Assembly: GCA_958298945.1 (NCBI GenBank)
Contig: OY282610.1
Span: forward strand, 33,673,667 to 33,737,666
DNA length: 64,000 bases
Source: Atherix ibis
Taxonomy: Eukaryota > Arthropoda > Insecta > Diptera > Athericidae
Direction: 5' to 3'
The translations under genes were made by a program, and so were the position numbers. Positions 1 to 12,229 of the stretch are shown one piece after another. Position 1 is the stretch's first letter. Every line of letters starts with the position of its first letter. The notes under the pieces are model-generated. The model saw nothing but the letters and a program-made list of their open reading frames with translations. It was not told the DNA's origin and searched no databases.

Positions 1-506
1 CAAATCAATAATTGATTTTCATTTGTGAATTTTGAATTTTGCCAATTGAAATATTGAATTGTGTATGTTCGTTTATATACGAGTATTAAATGGGATTGGA
101 CGCAATTGAGAAATTCTCATTAATATTTAAATGAGAATCTAAAATGAATTCAACAAATCGAAATAAATAAATATAATAAATTTGTGTTAATTAATAAGAA
201 AGTGACCATATGACCATGACTATGTTTTGCTACTAACTAATCAACCAACCATCATCAGTTCATTTCTACGAAGACTAGTTATATCCATACACATACATAG
301 TCGAACTACTTCTATCCTGAAGGTAAGGTGTTGGAAAGAATACTTTACCATGAATTTGTATTAATTAATAAATGTTTGGTCTTTAAAATGTTGAAAAGAA
401 TAATTTAGAATCGCTTAGAATTGTATACCGAAGGGCCTGAAGGTCTTTTAAGAAGCCAGTATAGAGTCAGAAAGCCTAGATCAACGGTGGATCAATTTTT
501 ACACTA
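1..506. other. AT-rich intronic DNA of Shal, no gene seen
   Basis: No convincing ORF or repeat was seen. It lies downstream of the Shal exon on that gene's strand, so it is inferred to be part of the intron after that exon. Confidence 0.5.
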
Positions 507-1800
507 CGAGGGTCATTCAACAAGTACTTAGTCTCACCGCCCGATGGAACTGCTGTCACAAAAGAAATTTACCATCGTGCAGTACATTCTTTTAGTAGCC
601 TACTGTCAAAGTTTCAGTCGATTCCCTTCATTATTTTTGTTTTGAGAGCCTTTGAAAGCAAGCGTGTCGGTCGGTTGCACAAAAATGGAAAAATAACAAT
701 ATCGTTTGGTGATTAGATTCTTGTTTTTGGAAAGGAAAACGCGCAGCGAAATCAAAGATCGCTTGGATGCTGTATATGGCGACTCTTCTCCTTCGATGGC
801 GACCGTCAAGAATTAGTTCAACGAGTTTGTTCGTGGGCGCACGTCGGTTTTTGATGAGCCACGCCCAGGTGCCCCAAAAACGGTTGCTACGGAGGAAAAC
901 GTTAAAAAAGTCCACAATCTCGTGTTGGCAGATCGTCGATTGAAGGTTCACGAGATAGCTGAGACTGTGGGCATCGCAGTAGGAACGGTGCATCATATTC
1001 TACACGAAGAACTGGGCATGAGAAAGCTGTCGGCGGCGCGATGGGTGCCGCGTTTGCTCAAACCGGAAAACAAGCGCAACCGTAAGACCACATCGGTGAC
1101 GTGTTTGGCGCTGTTTCAGCGCAATCCAGCGGAGTTCTTGCGTCGTTTCGTGACCGTCGACGAAACATGGATTCACTGGTACACACCAGAGACCAAGGAA
1201 CAGTCGAAACAGTGGACTTCACCCGGAGAACGTGCTCCGAAGAAGGCGAAGACTGTTCGATCGGCCGGAAAGGTGATGGCCACCGTTTTCTGGGATTCAC
1301 AAGGTGTGATCCACATCGATTACCTCGAGAAGGGTAAAACAATCACAGGGCGCTACTATGCTGACTTATTGGGCCGATTTGACATCGAATTGTAGAAAAA
1401 GCGGCCCCGCTTTGCGAATAAAAAAGTGCTGTTCCACCAAGACAATGCGCCGGCTCACACCTCCGCTGTCGCCATGGCCAAATTGGTCGAATTGCGCTAC
1501 GAATTGCTGCCCCATCCACCGTACTCTCCAGATTTAGCCCCCTGTGACTACTTTTTGTTTCCAAACCTGAAAAAATCACTCGCCGGGAATAGATTTGGGT
1601 CCAATGAGGAGGTCTCGTCGCCACGGACGCCTATTTTGCTTCCCTCGAGAAAATGTATCTTTTGGACGGGTTAAAAAAGTTAGTGCATCGCTGGGCCAAG
1701 TGTATCGAGCTTGAAGGAGATTATGTGGAAAAATAAATTGCCACCTTTCCAAAATTTTCGTTTTTCTTTTGTAGGCTAAGTACTTGTTGAATGACCCTCG
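507..1800 (+). mobile_element. mariner element 1 (full length, 1294 bp)
   Basis: A 25-bp perfect terminal inverted repeat starts CGAGGGTCATTCAACAAG at 507-531 and is mirrored at 1776-1800. TA dinucleotides flank both ends (505-506 and 1801-1802), the mariner target-site duplication. The length is typical of mariner. Related termini are found at 3569-4847, 16190-16967 and 29317-30566. The perfect ends suggest a fairly young insertion, although its transposase is broken. Confidence 0.95.
685..1736 (+). pseudogene. mariner transposase, broken by stops and a frameshift
   Basis: This is a DDE/D cut-and-paste transposase of the mariner family. Reading from the ATG at 685 gives the helix-turn-helix region, then the WVPRLL linker signature, then the three catalytic Asp motifs: VTVDETW, HQDNAPAH and YSPDLAPCDYFLF. 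Lesions visible in the frame are a TAA three codons after the start, a TAG in place of the Trp of the expected KNWFNEF-type motif near 813, a TAG at about 1393 after DIEL, and a frameshift near 1610. The C-terminus ends with GDYVEK and TAA at 1734-1736. The catalytic residues survive, so the gene is recently dead rather than ancient. Confidence 0.92.
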
Positions 1801-3034
1801 TAGATGAATAAACTTGTATTTTTAATTTTCTGAATAAATTCCGGTAAATTCCGGAATAAATTCCGGTAAAAAGGTGGTATTTTAATTTCATCAATTTTCT
1901 CACTAATTAATTATTGTTCACTTTCCATATTTAAATTTCTAGTTTACTTGATATTTGAATAAAAAAAATCCTTTCAATCATAAGAACTGATAAAGAATAA
2001 CTAATGGACCCAAACAGTTGTCGCGAAATAATGTTTTTTTTTAAAAACATTTTTTTTCTTGAAAATAAGTGAAATTTTTCTCAATTTCATTATAAACTAG
2101 GTTTACCCTTGTACGTGGCCACACAACATAAAAAATTCACACCAATAAAAATATTCGTAAGAATGTGTGTGTTTCCAAACAATTGTCGGGTTTCGGGCTG
2201 TGTACATGTACACGTATATACGAAATGTTAATAAGAATAGAATATGAAATGTTTAAAAATAAACACTTCGAGGAAAATTAACGTTTTACCTAATTAAATT
2301 TGTACACAAATCATTTCAAGTGAAAAATTGAATTTCCACAATTAAGTTGATTTATGTAAACAAAAACAAATTCAGTAAATAATACCAGATGCTGTGAAAA
2401 AACTTAACATTTAATTATTTGCAAAACTAAGAATCTAATCGATCGACATAATAGCTATAATATTGTTGAAGTGGTAGTGAGCTGATGTATAGACATCGTA
2501 TATCCGTGAAAATAAAACCCGGTTCGCTTTTGGGGATTTCGTATTTCGAAAGTGATGGGGAGGGGGGGGGGTCTTATTGTATTTTATTTTAATAAATTTT
2601 TCTAGAATAAGTTTGAATGCTTTTGAAAGTGTGAAAGAGATCAAGGGTGAGAGTGAAAGTAATGAAATAATAGTCAGAGTAAGAGTGCCATTGATGGTGC
2701 GAATAGTAAGGGTAGTTAAGGAAAGACTTTAAACAAGTCACAATTATTTTTAGACGAAATTATAGGAAAAATCAGTTTGATGAGTAAAAGAAATGTTGTA
2801 TATTGTTTTGGTTTGTGAAAATTTTAATACCCATTAATTAATGGAAAATTAAATATTTCTTAACGTTAAGAAGGTGCAAGGATTTTAAGAGAATCTAAAG
2901 GCAAGCAGAAACCTCGGCTGTGAAAGATCGCTTTTTGGTTTTTCAAAATTCTTACAATCAACATAAAACTTAGAAGTGATTTTGTCCGAGCAGCTGGAAA
3001 AAAACTGTGGTAAGTTTAGTCAGGAGGAGACTTG
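1801..3034. other. AT-rich intronic DNA, no gene seen
   Basis: It contains a short G-run near 2560 and homopolymer tracts. A short imperfect direct repeat (AATTCCGG-type) lies at 1836-1870. No ORF here resembles a known protein. Confidence 0.5.
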
Positions 3035-3330
3035 TGAGCGCGGGACTTCATATACGAAAAGCATTCTTCCTTGATGAATCCAAATTCAAATTGAATGCTG
3101 GAAATGGAAAAATCAGAGGAAGCCTGAACAAAAGCTAATTGACGAGTGTCTATGAAGACTACCCCAAAAAAAATCAGAAGGTCCGAATATATTTGATCTG
3201 GGGATAAAGAAAGAGTTTGAATATGTTTCCTTATTATAAAGATAACACCAGACAAAATTCTCAAGGATAAATTGAAGGCCTACGTAAAAGAGCTTTTTCG
3301 ACGAAGGATAACATACAGTGCCATACTATG
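3035..3330 (+). pseudogene. Tc1-like transposase relic (middle region)
   Basis: Plus-strand translation around 3060-3210, allowing frame changes, gives FLDESKFKLNAGNGK followed by RKPEQKLI and LIWG. This resembles the Tc1-family segment around the second catalytic Asp (SDESKFNL ... VWR.P ... VWGC). Several frameshifts are needed and no terminal repeats were found. It may be the same type of element as the Tc1 C-terminal scrap at 5970-6117. The assignment rests on pattern reading alone. Confidence 0.4.
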
Positions 3331-3568
3331 AAAAATTCAGGTAACACCAATTTTATATTTGTTAATGAAGAATTATTTATATTCCTTTTGATAAGAAATA
3401 AAAATACAAATAGAGAAAGCCTAATTATTTTTTTTACATTTTTAATGTTAACGTAAAGGATTACTTCTTAGAGATTGACTGACATCAGTTTTGGTTTTAA
3501 GATAAAGGTGTAGTAAAAAGAAATCCATTATTTTTGCATTAAATTGAAGGTTTTATTTAGCATAGATA

Positions 3569-4847
3569 CGAGGGTCGTTCAATAAGTCCTTAGAAAAAGA
3601 TGGAAAAAAACGGTTTTTTAAAAAAATATTTTTTTATTTTTTAACATAATCTCCTTGTAGCTCTATACACTTTTCAACCGTTTTTCCAAAATGTTTATCC
3701 CGTCCAAAAAATAGGATTTCGGAAGTTCTGCAAAATACTTATCCGTTTGAGCAATGACATCCTCGTTGGAAGTGAACCGTCTTCAGCCAAGCCATTTCTT
3801 CATATTGGGGAAAAGAAAATAGTCACTCGGGGCCAAATCTGTGAATAAGCGGGATGATGCAACAATTCCATTCTCAATTCCACAATTTTGGTCATGGAAA
3901 CAGCGCAGGTGTGCACACGCGCATTGTCCTGATGCAAGAGGATTTTCTTCTTCTTCAGGTGGGGGCGTTTCTCTTTGATTTCCTCGCTGAACCGGTGCAA
4001 AAACGACGCGTAATACGCTCCTGTTATTGTTTTTCCTTTTACAAGTAGTCGATAAAAATGATGCCCTGCGAATCCCAAAAGACCGTGGCCATCACCTTGC
4101 CGGCCGATGGCACAGTTTTTGCCTTCTTCGGAGCCCGTTCACCCTTGAAAATCCACTGTGATGACTGTCTCTTCGTTTCTGGAGTGTAGTAGTGTATCCA
4201 GGCTTCGTCCACAGTGACATATCGACGAAGGAATTCGGCAGGATTACGATGAAAGAGTGCCAACATAGCCTCAGAGTCCACTACACGATTACGCTTATTC
4301 TCCTCTGAGAGCAAACGCGGCACCCATATTGCCGAAATTTTTTTCACAGACAATTTTCCATGCAAAATTGAGGCGACTGTAACTTGTGACACAATTTTCC
4401 CGTGGCCTCAACTTATTCGCCGATCGTTCAAAATCAGATCGTGGATTTTGTCGATGATTTCAGGAGTAGACACCTCAACTGGGCGTCCTGAACGATGTTC
4501 ATCTTTTGTGGATGAACGGCCACGTTTAAATTTATTTACCCAATTGTAAACCGTCGCAAACACAGGTGCAGATGTGCCATGAACTGCATCCAACTCGGCT
4601 TTGATTTCTTTCGGGCTTAAGCCTTTCAAATGGAGATGTTTGATGACAGCCCTAAACTCGCTTTTTTCCATTGTTATGCACAAATAAATGTCGTTAACTT
4701 TAATCGATGATAGAAATTGACCTCCGCTATGGATCGAGCTGAAATTTTGACAGCTTTCCTGTCGATAATGGTACTTACAAAAAAAAATCTTTACCGACAC
4801 TACGAGCGCAATATTGGGTTTTCTAAGGACTTATTGAACAACCTTCG
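3569..4847 (-). mobile_element. mariner element 2 (full length, 1279 bp)
   Basis: The left terminus is CGAGGGTCGTTCAATAAGTC at 3569. The right terminus is its inverse with two mismatches, ending at 4847. TA flanks are at 3567-3568 and 4848-4849. It belongs to the same subfamily as 29317-30566, and the two are closely similar along their length. Its right end directly abuts the mariner relic that starts at about 4850. Confidence 0.95.
3634..4671 (-). pseudogene. mariner transposase, three frame-disrupted blocks
   Basis: The start is the ATG at 4671 (MEKSEFRAVIKHLHLKG). The N-terminal helix-turn-helix half ends in a frameshift near 4410 after LNDRRI. The second block (about 4390-4040) carries WVPRLL and VTVDEAWIHYYTPE, with the first catalytic Asp. 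A second shift leads to the block with HQDNARVHT and the second Asp. A third shift corrupts the expected YSPDLAPSDYFLF motif, which reads as YSQIWPRVTI. The stop is at 3634-3636. At least three frameshifts make it inactive. The copy at 29317-30566 is a better-preserved relative. Confidence 0.92.
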
Positions 4848-4849
4848 TA

Positions 4850-5990
4850 GAATGATTCGATTTAGGTCAAATATGCACCGTTTTGTTCGATAACTTGTTG
4901 CCATTTTGGAGGTAATTTCATAATGCCTCTCTCATAGAAACCCTCGTCCCTATTGGCAAAAAACTGGGACAGTCGGTTTTCACAATCTTCTCTTCAGGCG
5001 AATTTTTCACCTGCAAAATCATTCTTCATAGACAGGAAGAGGTGGTAATCACTTGGTGCCAGGTTCGGACTATAAGATGGATGCATAAGAACATCTCAAC
5101 CAAGGTCCCGGAACTTCTGGCGAGTCACTATAGATGTATGCGGCTTGGCGTTGTCCTGATGGAACACAATTCCTCTCCTATTGGCCAAAGCTGGCCGCTT
5201 CTGGGCGATTGTCTCTTTCAGACGGTCCAATTGTTGACAGTATAGGTCCGAATTAATAGTTCGGCCGTAGGGGAGCAGCTCATAGTAGATGATTCCCTGC
5301 CAGTCCCACCAAACACACAGAAAAACCTTCCTGGCTGTCAATCCTGGCTTGACCACCGTTTGTGCCGGGTGACCGCGATTTGACCACGACCGTTGTCGCT
5401 TGACGTTGTCATAAGTGACCCACTTTTCATCACCAGTAACCATCCGCTTCAGAAATGGATCGATATTGTTGCGATTCAGCAACGATTCGCAGATGGAAAT
5501 TCGATCCATGAGGTTTTTTTGCGATAACTCGTGTGGCACCCATACATCGAGCTTCCTTTTGTATCCAGCCTTATTTAAGTGGTTCCGAACGATTTTTTGT
5601 GCAATGTTTAGCTCCTGGGCAATCGAAACAGTGCTAACGTGACGGTTGGACTCGACGATTTCCATTATTTTATCGATATTTTCGACAATTGGCCTTCCAG
5701 AGCGTGGTGCATCTTTGACATCAAAATTACCGGAACGGAATCGACGAATCCAAAATTGCGGATGATTGACTGTTACAGTATCAGGACCATAAACACTATT
5801 CACATTTTCAGCTGCCTGGCTTGCGTTTTCGCCTTTATCGAAGAACAAACTGTAAAAAATGGCGTATTTTCTCTTTGTTGGTGTCCATCTTTGACGCGTG
5901 CTAAAAAAATACTGTATCAGAAGCTTTTTTTAGTACGAAATTTTATCTTTCTAACGCCATCTAGTGCAACACAATCGCACTTTTATAACG
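4850..5990 (-). mobile_element. mariner element 3 (different subfamily, 5' end uncertain)
   Basis: This is a second mariner lineage, encoded on the minus strand. Its 3' end begins right after the TA that closes element 2. The other boundary is unclear: no matching terminal repeat was found, and a Tc1-like fragment follows. The coding part is described at 4862-5888. Confidence 0.75.
4862..5888 (-). pseudogene. mariner transposase (second subfamily), lightly damaged
   Basis: The ATG at 5888 starts MDTNKEKIRHFLQFVLR. A single extra base near 5847 then shifts the frame into DKGENASQAAENVN. A 250-codon open stretch (5096-5848) carries the DNA-binding region, WVPHEL, MVTGDEKWVTYDN with the first catalytic Asp, and HQDNAKPHT with the second. 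A TGA after RDLG at about 5096 replaces what should be Trp. The frame then continues through YSPNLAPSDYHLF, which holds the third Asp, and another stop after GEKFA. It ends with WQQVIEQNGAYLT and TAA at 4862-4864. There are about three lesions in 340 codons. Confidence 0.9.
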
Positions 5991-6117
5991 GGAGATACAG
6001 ACTCCTAAAGCAATCTATTGGCAAAATATATACATCGACATGGGAAAATATGGCAGAGTCTGTGAAAAGACGACGCTGTAAGGCAGTGATAAAAGCCAAA
6101 GGCGGACTAATATGGTA
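5970..6117 (+). pseudogene. Tc1-like transposase C-terminal scrap
   Basis: Plus-strand translation reads TWENMAESVKRRRCKAVIKA then KGGLIW and a stop at 6115-6117. The RRRCKAVIKAKGG ending is the conserved C-terminus of Tc1-family transposases (SMPRRxxAVIKAxGGxTKY). Only about 45 codons remain and no inverted repeats were recognised. Confidence 0.65.
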
Positions 6118-6218
6118 AAATATTGAATAGTAAAAAAAAAACTTAAATAAAACAAAGTTGTAACGGAAAATATATTAGGATTATTATTGATATGGTAAAA
6201 AAATTGTGTATAACTCAC

Positions 6219-7333
6219 CCGAGGGTTGTCATTGTGACAATTGTATACCAAAATGCGGCTGGTATTGATGTGAAATTAGTTCCTGTGACGTTTTTCTCAG
6301 CATAGAACATAACAGTTGCGAATATGATAATAGCCATGGCTAATGAGAAGACCAAGAATCCAAGCTCGGAAGCACATGATTTAAGTGTATAGCCAAGGAT
6401 TCGTAGACCTTGTGAATGTCGTGAAAATTTAAAAATACGAAACACCCTGAATACTCGCAGGGTAACAAATGCCCCGGACACATCGTCATTGTCAGTGATG
6501 CCGAGACCGATATAGTATGGCAATATGGCAACAACATCAATGATGCTCATAACACTGCGAACAAATTTGCATCTGTCAGGGGCGGCGAACAATCGCAACA
6601 GATATTCGGCGGTGAAGATCATAACGCAGGCTGTATCTAAGCAAAAGAAGACTATTTTATATCGTTCGCCACAGGGTAAGGTTCCGGCTCGGCCAGGTCT
6701 ATGGCCACATGGTACTGTCTCAACAACATTTGCCATTACGGAAACGGCAATGAAGAATCCTGTCACATAGTAGAAGACGAGCGCCGCTGTTGACGTGTGC
6801 GGATTCTCGAACGCTCGCCACATTTTTTGTCGAATGTTTGTCAATTGCTGTAAATTTTGATCACCATTTTCCGATAGTTTGTCATCCATTAATCGTTCGG
6901 CATTCTCACGTTTCCGGTCTCGATAATCCTCATAGCAGCAGTCACCGATCACATCGGGCATAATTCCGAAAAATGCTAGCTCCTCATCGTAGCTAGTTAA
7001 GCATTCGTGTTTTGGATAATGTAATTTTCCAGTACGATAATAATTTAGGATGTGTCGAAATATATCTGGATCACGATCGAAAAAGTACTCTTTACAGTCT
7101 TCGTCATAGAAAAATTCCCTTTCATTCGATCCAAGCAGGGTGTCGGGATACTTTTCTAATGTGTTACGCCACGTTTCGAAACGTCGCCCCGAAACATTAA
7201 TTAATAGTTTCTCATCATCTGTTTTACGGCGATCCTTTGGTATCGGCGGTGGCGGCAATGGATGTGTTGCAACTGGCACCCAACCGATGGCCGCCGCCCG
7301 TGCAAAAGGCAGCCAAGCGGCGACCGAGGCCAT
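6219..7333 (-). CDS. Shal: Shal/Kv4 voltage-gated K+ channel, first coding exon
   Basis: Partial: 372 codons of the A-type potassium channel Kv4 (Shal), a plasma-membrane tetramer that sets neuronal and muscle repolarisation and subthreshold currents. Start ATG at 7331-7333 ([20 protein letters not shown], the Kv4 N-terminal helix that binds KChIP proteins). The T1 domain is about residues 41-135, with the Kv4 zinc motif H105-x5-C111-x20-C132-C133. S1 is about 183-206, S2 about 225-250, S3 about 258-279. S4 is about 287-310 with R293, R296, R299, K302 and R305 at three-residue spacing. S5 is about 324-345 and the pore helix about 356-370. The exon ends inside the selectivity filter: TMTTLG with the Gly codon split (GG|), donor GTGAGT at 6218-6213. 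The YGD filter, S6 and cytoplasmic tail are not in the window, so the intron exceeds 6.2 kb. Confidence 0.97.
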
Positions 7334-8376
7334 ACTGTGTGGTGGAATGTTTTTGTTTTTCTTCTTTTTGTAATTTCAAAATTGTACACTTTTTCTAACA
7401 GAACAAATCCAAAAAAAATTCCAATTCACAAATATCAAAATCAATTAAAATCTCTCTTTTATCTAATCAAATTTAATTTTATTTTGGTTTTTATATTATT
7501 GTTGTTATTATTTATTATTTTTTTTTATTTTTTTTTTATCTAACTATGATTATGAATAGTTGACATTGACATAAACATGTATATGGCTCATCTACGTTCA
7601 AAAATGTTTATGCTAAATTATGTGAATTAACTATAAAAAATAAATTCCTATGCAATTTTTTTTTCATTAGAGTCTGATTAAAAATTCCCACACAAAATTT
7701 ATCTTTTATCGATCAATATTAGTTATTTAATCATGATTTCTTATTTATCTTCAATGGATATATTCATCCCAAAACTTTTTACATTTTGATTAAAATGTTT
7801 ATTAATTATTTTTTTATTGTATATAATTTAATATTATTTTTTATTGATTTTATTATCAAAGAAATATTTGATATTATAATTAATTTTATGCATAAACATG
7901 ATGGTTGAACATTTATTTTGATAGAACTACAAATGTTGAATTTCTTTATTAATGTCCACTGATGTAAACTCTTTAGATGTTCTGATATTCCTGAGATGGG
8001 ACTCCATTTTTTTAGTATTAGCTACTTTAGCAGACATTTTTAATTAAAATTTATTTGCAAGACAACAATTTAAAATACCAACAATGAATACTCGTTCTTT
8101 AACTATACCGATATATATATTATTATTATTGATATAAGTAACATTTATTAATAATAAATTATTGATTTTAGAATATTTTAATTATTGCTAATTATAATAA
8201 TGTTTGTCTTTAGAACGCTTACATAGCTATAGGCTATAATATTAAAAGTCATACACTTAAAATAAACACTTTTGTTTCTATAACATTTATTTCTAATATT
8301 AATTTCTATAATATCGACAAAGGAGTATACTCTTTTAATTTCATAAATATATATGTATAAATTATTTTTTTTTCCG

Positions 8377-8415
<39 letters not shown>

Positions 8416-9771
8416 AATTTCTAACACTCTCTATTATTGCAATTTTAGTATTTTTAGAATATTATTTAATTTGTAATTTCTTTAAATTTGCTTTTTTTTT
8501 ATTTGTAGATTTAAGAATTTCTTTTAATTTGAACAAATTATTTTTAACATTAACATATATTAATATAATGAAGATAACAGGATTAGGTATCGTTTTATAA
8601 TTTTTTTTTTTTTATATAAATTTAACTAGAATTGTCTTTTTGATTTTATTAAAAATTTATTTCTTTATATTTTCGATTTTATTCCATTTTATGAATTTTC
8701 CTTCCAATTTCACTCAAAAAAAAAATACAATAAAAAAATACTTTTCCTTTTTTTCCATTTCAGTAATTATGTACAAATCTGTTAAAAGAAAGAAAATATG
8801 GAAAATTTCTTGAACATAAATTATTAAATTATAAATAGTTTTTTTTTTTAAGTTCGCAAGTAAAAACTAAAAAAAAAACAACAATTTTTTTTTGAGGTTT
8901 TATTTTTTAACGAAAACTTTTTTCAGATTTTTTTCTTTTTTTTAATAGAAATTTTATTTGTTTTTAACATTCTATTCGAATATTTTTATATTTAAAAACT
9001 TCACTTGGTAATATTTCTATAAGAAAAAAACAACAACATATTTTAACGTACACTTTGAAAAGGTTTCCTTAAGCATTTAGCTTCTAAGAAGTAGAAAAAA
9101 AACAACAAATAATACATTTTCACTTAATAAGTAATGTTCATTTTAATAATATTATTAGAAGTAAAAAATTCAAATTAAAATAGAATTTTTTTTTTGTATT
9201 AAAATCAATAAGTTCAAATAATAATGAAAAGATTTCGATCGAATGTCAATCGTTAAAAACTGAAAATAAACTGAAAAAGCTCAACAGTTATCCTTTAGTC
9301 TCAAGTGCTTTAAGCTTATTTACAATAAAACTTAATCGAAGCTTTAATTTAATTAAGTTTTCGTTGTTGTTGTTGTTGTTGTTGTTGTTTTAGTTTAATT
9401 TTTTAGTTTTTAAATAACATTTATTTCTTCTATTTATAAAAAAGTACTTTTTTTTTTAAATTAATAATTAATTAGAATAATAACTTTGCACTGATATAAC
9501 CTAAAATGGACAATAATAAACAAAAATTTTTACTAATTAAAATTAAATAAAAATTCCGATTTACTACTGAATATGCTTTATTTTCTTTAAATTATCCAAT
9601 TTTTGGTTATAGAATTTACAGATAAACAATATAAATTATTGGCGGTTTTGATTTTAGTATAATTAATTTGAATTTGAATCAGAAATAATTTCGGCGGGGG
9701 TTTGAATCTCATATAAATTTTTACCAAAATGGTTTTGATACCGGATAAAAAAAGTATCGCCGCTTACCATA
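7334..9771. other. Shal 5' UTR/upstream DNA, AT-rich with microsatellites
   Basis: It contains the sequence just upstream of the Shal ATG, inferred to be 5' UTR or intron. It is followed by very AT-rich DNA with an (ATT)n tract at about 8381-8412 and a (GTT)n tract at about 9363-9389. No coding region was recognised. Confidence 0.55.
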
Positions 9772-10604
9772 CGAGGTCTGTTCAAAAAGTATCAAGAATT
9801 TTGAATTTTCGCAGGTTATGTTTATTCGATTATCGATTTTTTGTGGCGTTATGTTGGTACTCATATCTCTCACTTATACAGATAAGTTCCGCCATTTTGA
9901 ATGTTCAGTTAATTTTTGACAGCTGCTCATCGTCGATTTTCATCCAATTTTTGACCAAAAACAGTGACGAATCATGGGTTTATGGTTATGACGTGGAAAC
10001 CAAAGCTCAATCATCCCAATGGAAGCTGCCGGACGAGACAAGACCGAAAAAATCGCGCTCAGTTCGGTCGAATGTGAAGGTTTTGCTTACAGTTTTCTTC
10101 GATTGCAGGTGTGTGGCGCATCATGAGTTCTTGCCGCAGGGTAGAATGGTCAATAAGGAATATTACCTGCAAGTTATGCGCAAGTTGCGTGAAGCAATCC
10201 GCCAGAAACGTCCGGATTTGTGGAAGAACAAAAATTGGCTTTTGCACCATGATAACGCCCCTGTTCACGCATCGTTGCGTGTGCGCTAATTTTTGGCCAA
10301 AAGCAACACACTTAAAATACCGCAGCTACCGTATTGCCCAGATCTGGCCCCCTGTGACTTTTTGTTGTTCATGAAACAGATGCTTTGATCCATTTTTTGG
10401 AATGGGGAAAAATCGAAGACGAGCCAAAACACGTGCAACCAAAGCAGCTTTCAAAAATGAACTGAATATTCAAAATGGCCGAACTACACGTAATTGGCAT
10501 AAGTGAGAGACATGAGTACCAATATAACGCCACAAAAAATTGATAATCAAATATACGTAACCCGCGGAAATTCAAAATTCCCGATACATTTTGAACAGAC
10601 CTCG
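9772..10604 (+). mobile_element. mariner element 4, internally deleted with inverted 5'-end duplication (833 bp)
   Basis: The termini are CGAGGTCTGTTCAAAA at 9772 and its inverse ending at 10604, flanked by TA at 9770-9771 and 10605-10606. The right-hand 200 bp or so (about 10400-10604) is an inverted, diverged copy of the left 5' untranslated region. For example, GGCGTTAT..TGGTACTCAT near 9846 recurs in reverse near 10510-10535. This gives long inverted arms instead of the usual ~25 bp. The core is a truncated transposase. Confidence 0.88.
9962..10383 (+). pseudogene. mariner transposase core fragment
   Basis: This fragment of a mariner transposase joins the 5' UTR directly to the catalytic region. 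It reads SDESWVYGYDVETKAQSSQW with the first Asp, then FLPQGRMVNKEYYLQVMRKL, then LLHHDNAPVH with the second Asp. A TAA at about 10287-10289 interrupts the expected REFLAK after SLRVR. Reading resumes to DLAPCDFLLF with small changes, then the sequence switches to the inverted 5' end near 10385. The helix-turn-helix domain is deleted. It shares its left deletion boundary and its stop codon with the copy at 12976-13600. Confidence 0.85.
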
Positions 10605-12229
10605 TATGAATATAGTGCATGGTTTGACAGATCAGCGCCATTTTTTTTAAACATTTTTTTTTTATTCTTAGTTAATTTGAAAGAAATTATTTTATAAATT
10701 TATTACAATAGAAAAAATACGAAAATTCTAACAAATAAAATTTCATAAAAAAAAATCATTTGAACCTTTACTGATAATTATATAATAAATTAAAACAAAC
10801 AAAAAAACTCTGATCAAAACTTTATTTATACTTAAATAAAAATTGAAAATTTTCTTTTAAAAATTCATATTACAATAATATGTATAAATAGAAGTACTTG
10901 AATATGTTCACTTGAAATTGTTAATCGTCAATTAGTGCGTGTTTATTATAACTCTTGAAATCGATAAAATTCATAATAGAGTGTGCACTTTCGATTATTT
11001 TAACATGAATCAATTTAACTGACAAGCACATCATTTCAACTATTATTAATTTTTATTGATATTAAATTAGACAGTATTCGCTGTTTTATCGAACTAAGTT
11101 ACCATGTATTGTACAATATATTTTGTAGTAGAGCATAAATAAAATATGCTTTAGGAAGAATTATTGTTATTTTTAAGACACTATTTTGTAAAGACTGCGA
11201 ATATATATTTTCCATAATAAATTAATAACAATTACTATTATTTTATATTTTTATACATAAATAATGAGTAAACTTTTGATTAATCAATTACTGTAACTAG
11301 AATAGCGTGTGAATTTTCTTATAATCCATATTTTGTTATATAAAAATTAGAATTTTCTAATTATTGTCCTTGATAATAATTTTTTTATGGATTTTTTTTT
11401 TATAATTTTTTTTGTAAAAAAAATCCTTCAAAAATAGTGTTTTTTATTTTAAAAAATTTCCCAAATCTCGCTTATATTAAAAAAAATATATTAATTTAAA
11501 AAAAAATTAATATACTATTGAAAAAAAGCTTTCATTATTAGAAATAAATAGAAAGTTTTACATCCACTAGTGGTTATTTATTTATTTATTTATTATTATA
11601 ATGAAATTTTTTTTGTTTGATTGAAAACACAATTTTGTTTAGTCTTATTCCCATTGAACTTAAACTTGTTTATTTACTTTATCGAATAAAATTAGGTGGG
11701 AGGGGAAACCAAAAAAAAAACAAAAATAAAAACGAATATTTCCACTAGAAATTTGATCATAATTTCGTAGTTTGTGTAAATTGTTCTTTAAAGTGAAAAA
11801 TAATACAAAAAATTTTATAAACAAACCATGTAGTTCAGAATTTTATTGAAAAGTTCAAAAGTTTTTCACTGTTCTTGTTTATATTGAGCTATGGCAGATT
11901 CAACTGCAAATGACGTACATGCATTCAAAAATTGTTTATACTTGATGGTTCCTTATATCCACTCGTATAAAAATCGACTATGATATCGATTTAAGAACAA
12001 AACAATTTCTTAGAATCCAAAAAAAAAAACTAATAAAATTCAATTTTTTGATAATAAAAATAATTAGTTCTTAAGTACGAACAAATTTATTATTATTATT
12101 ATTATAAAAGGGACAAAATAAAGGGATTTTTATTAAAGATTTTTTTTTTATTGTAGTTTTTGGTATAATATTTTCATTTTTATTGCAGAAATTCTATTAA
12201 GACATCAACAGGACTATCTATTTTATACT
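10605..12229. other. AT-rich DNA, no gene seen
   Basis: It is very AT-rich, with homopolymer runs and short (ATTT)n tracts near 11575-11595. No transposon or coding signature was recognised. Confidence 0.5.
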
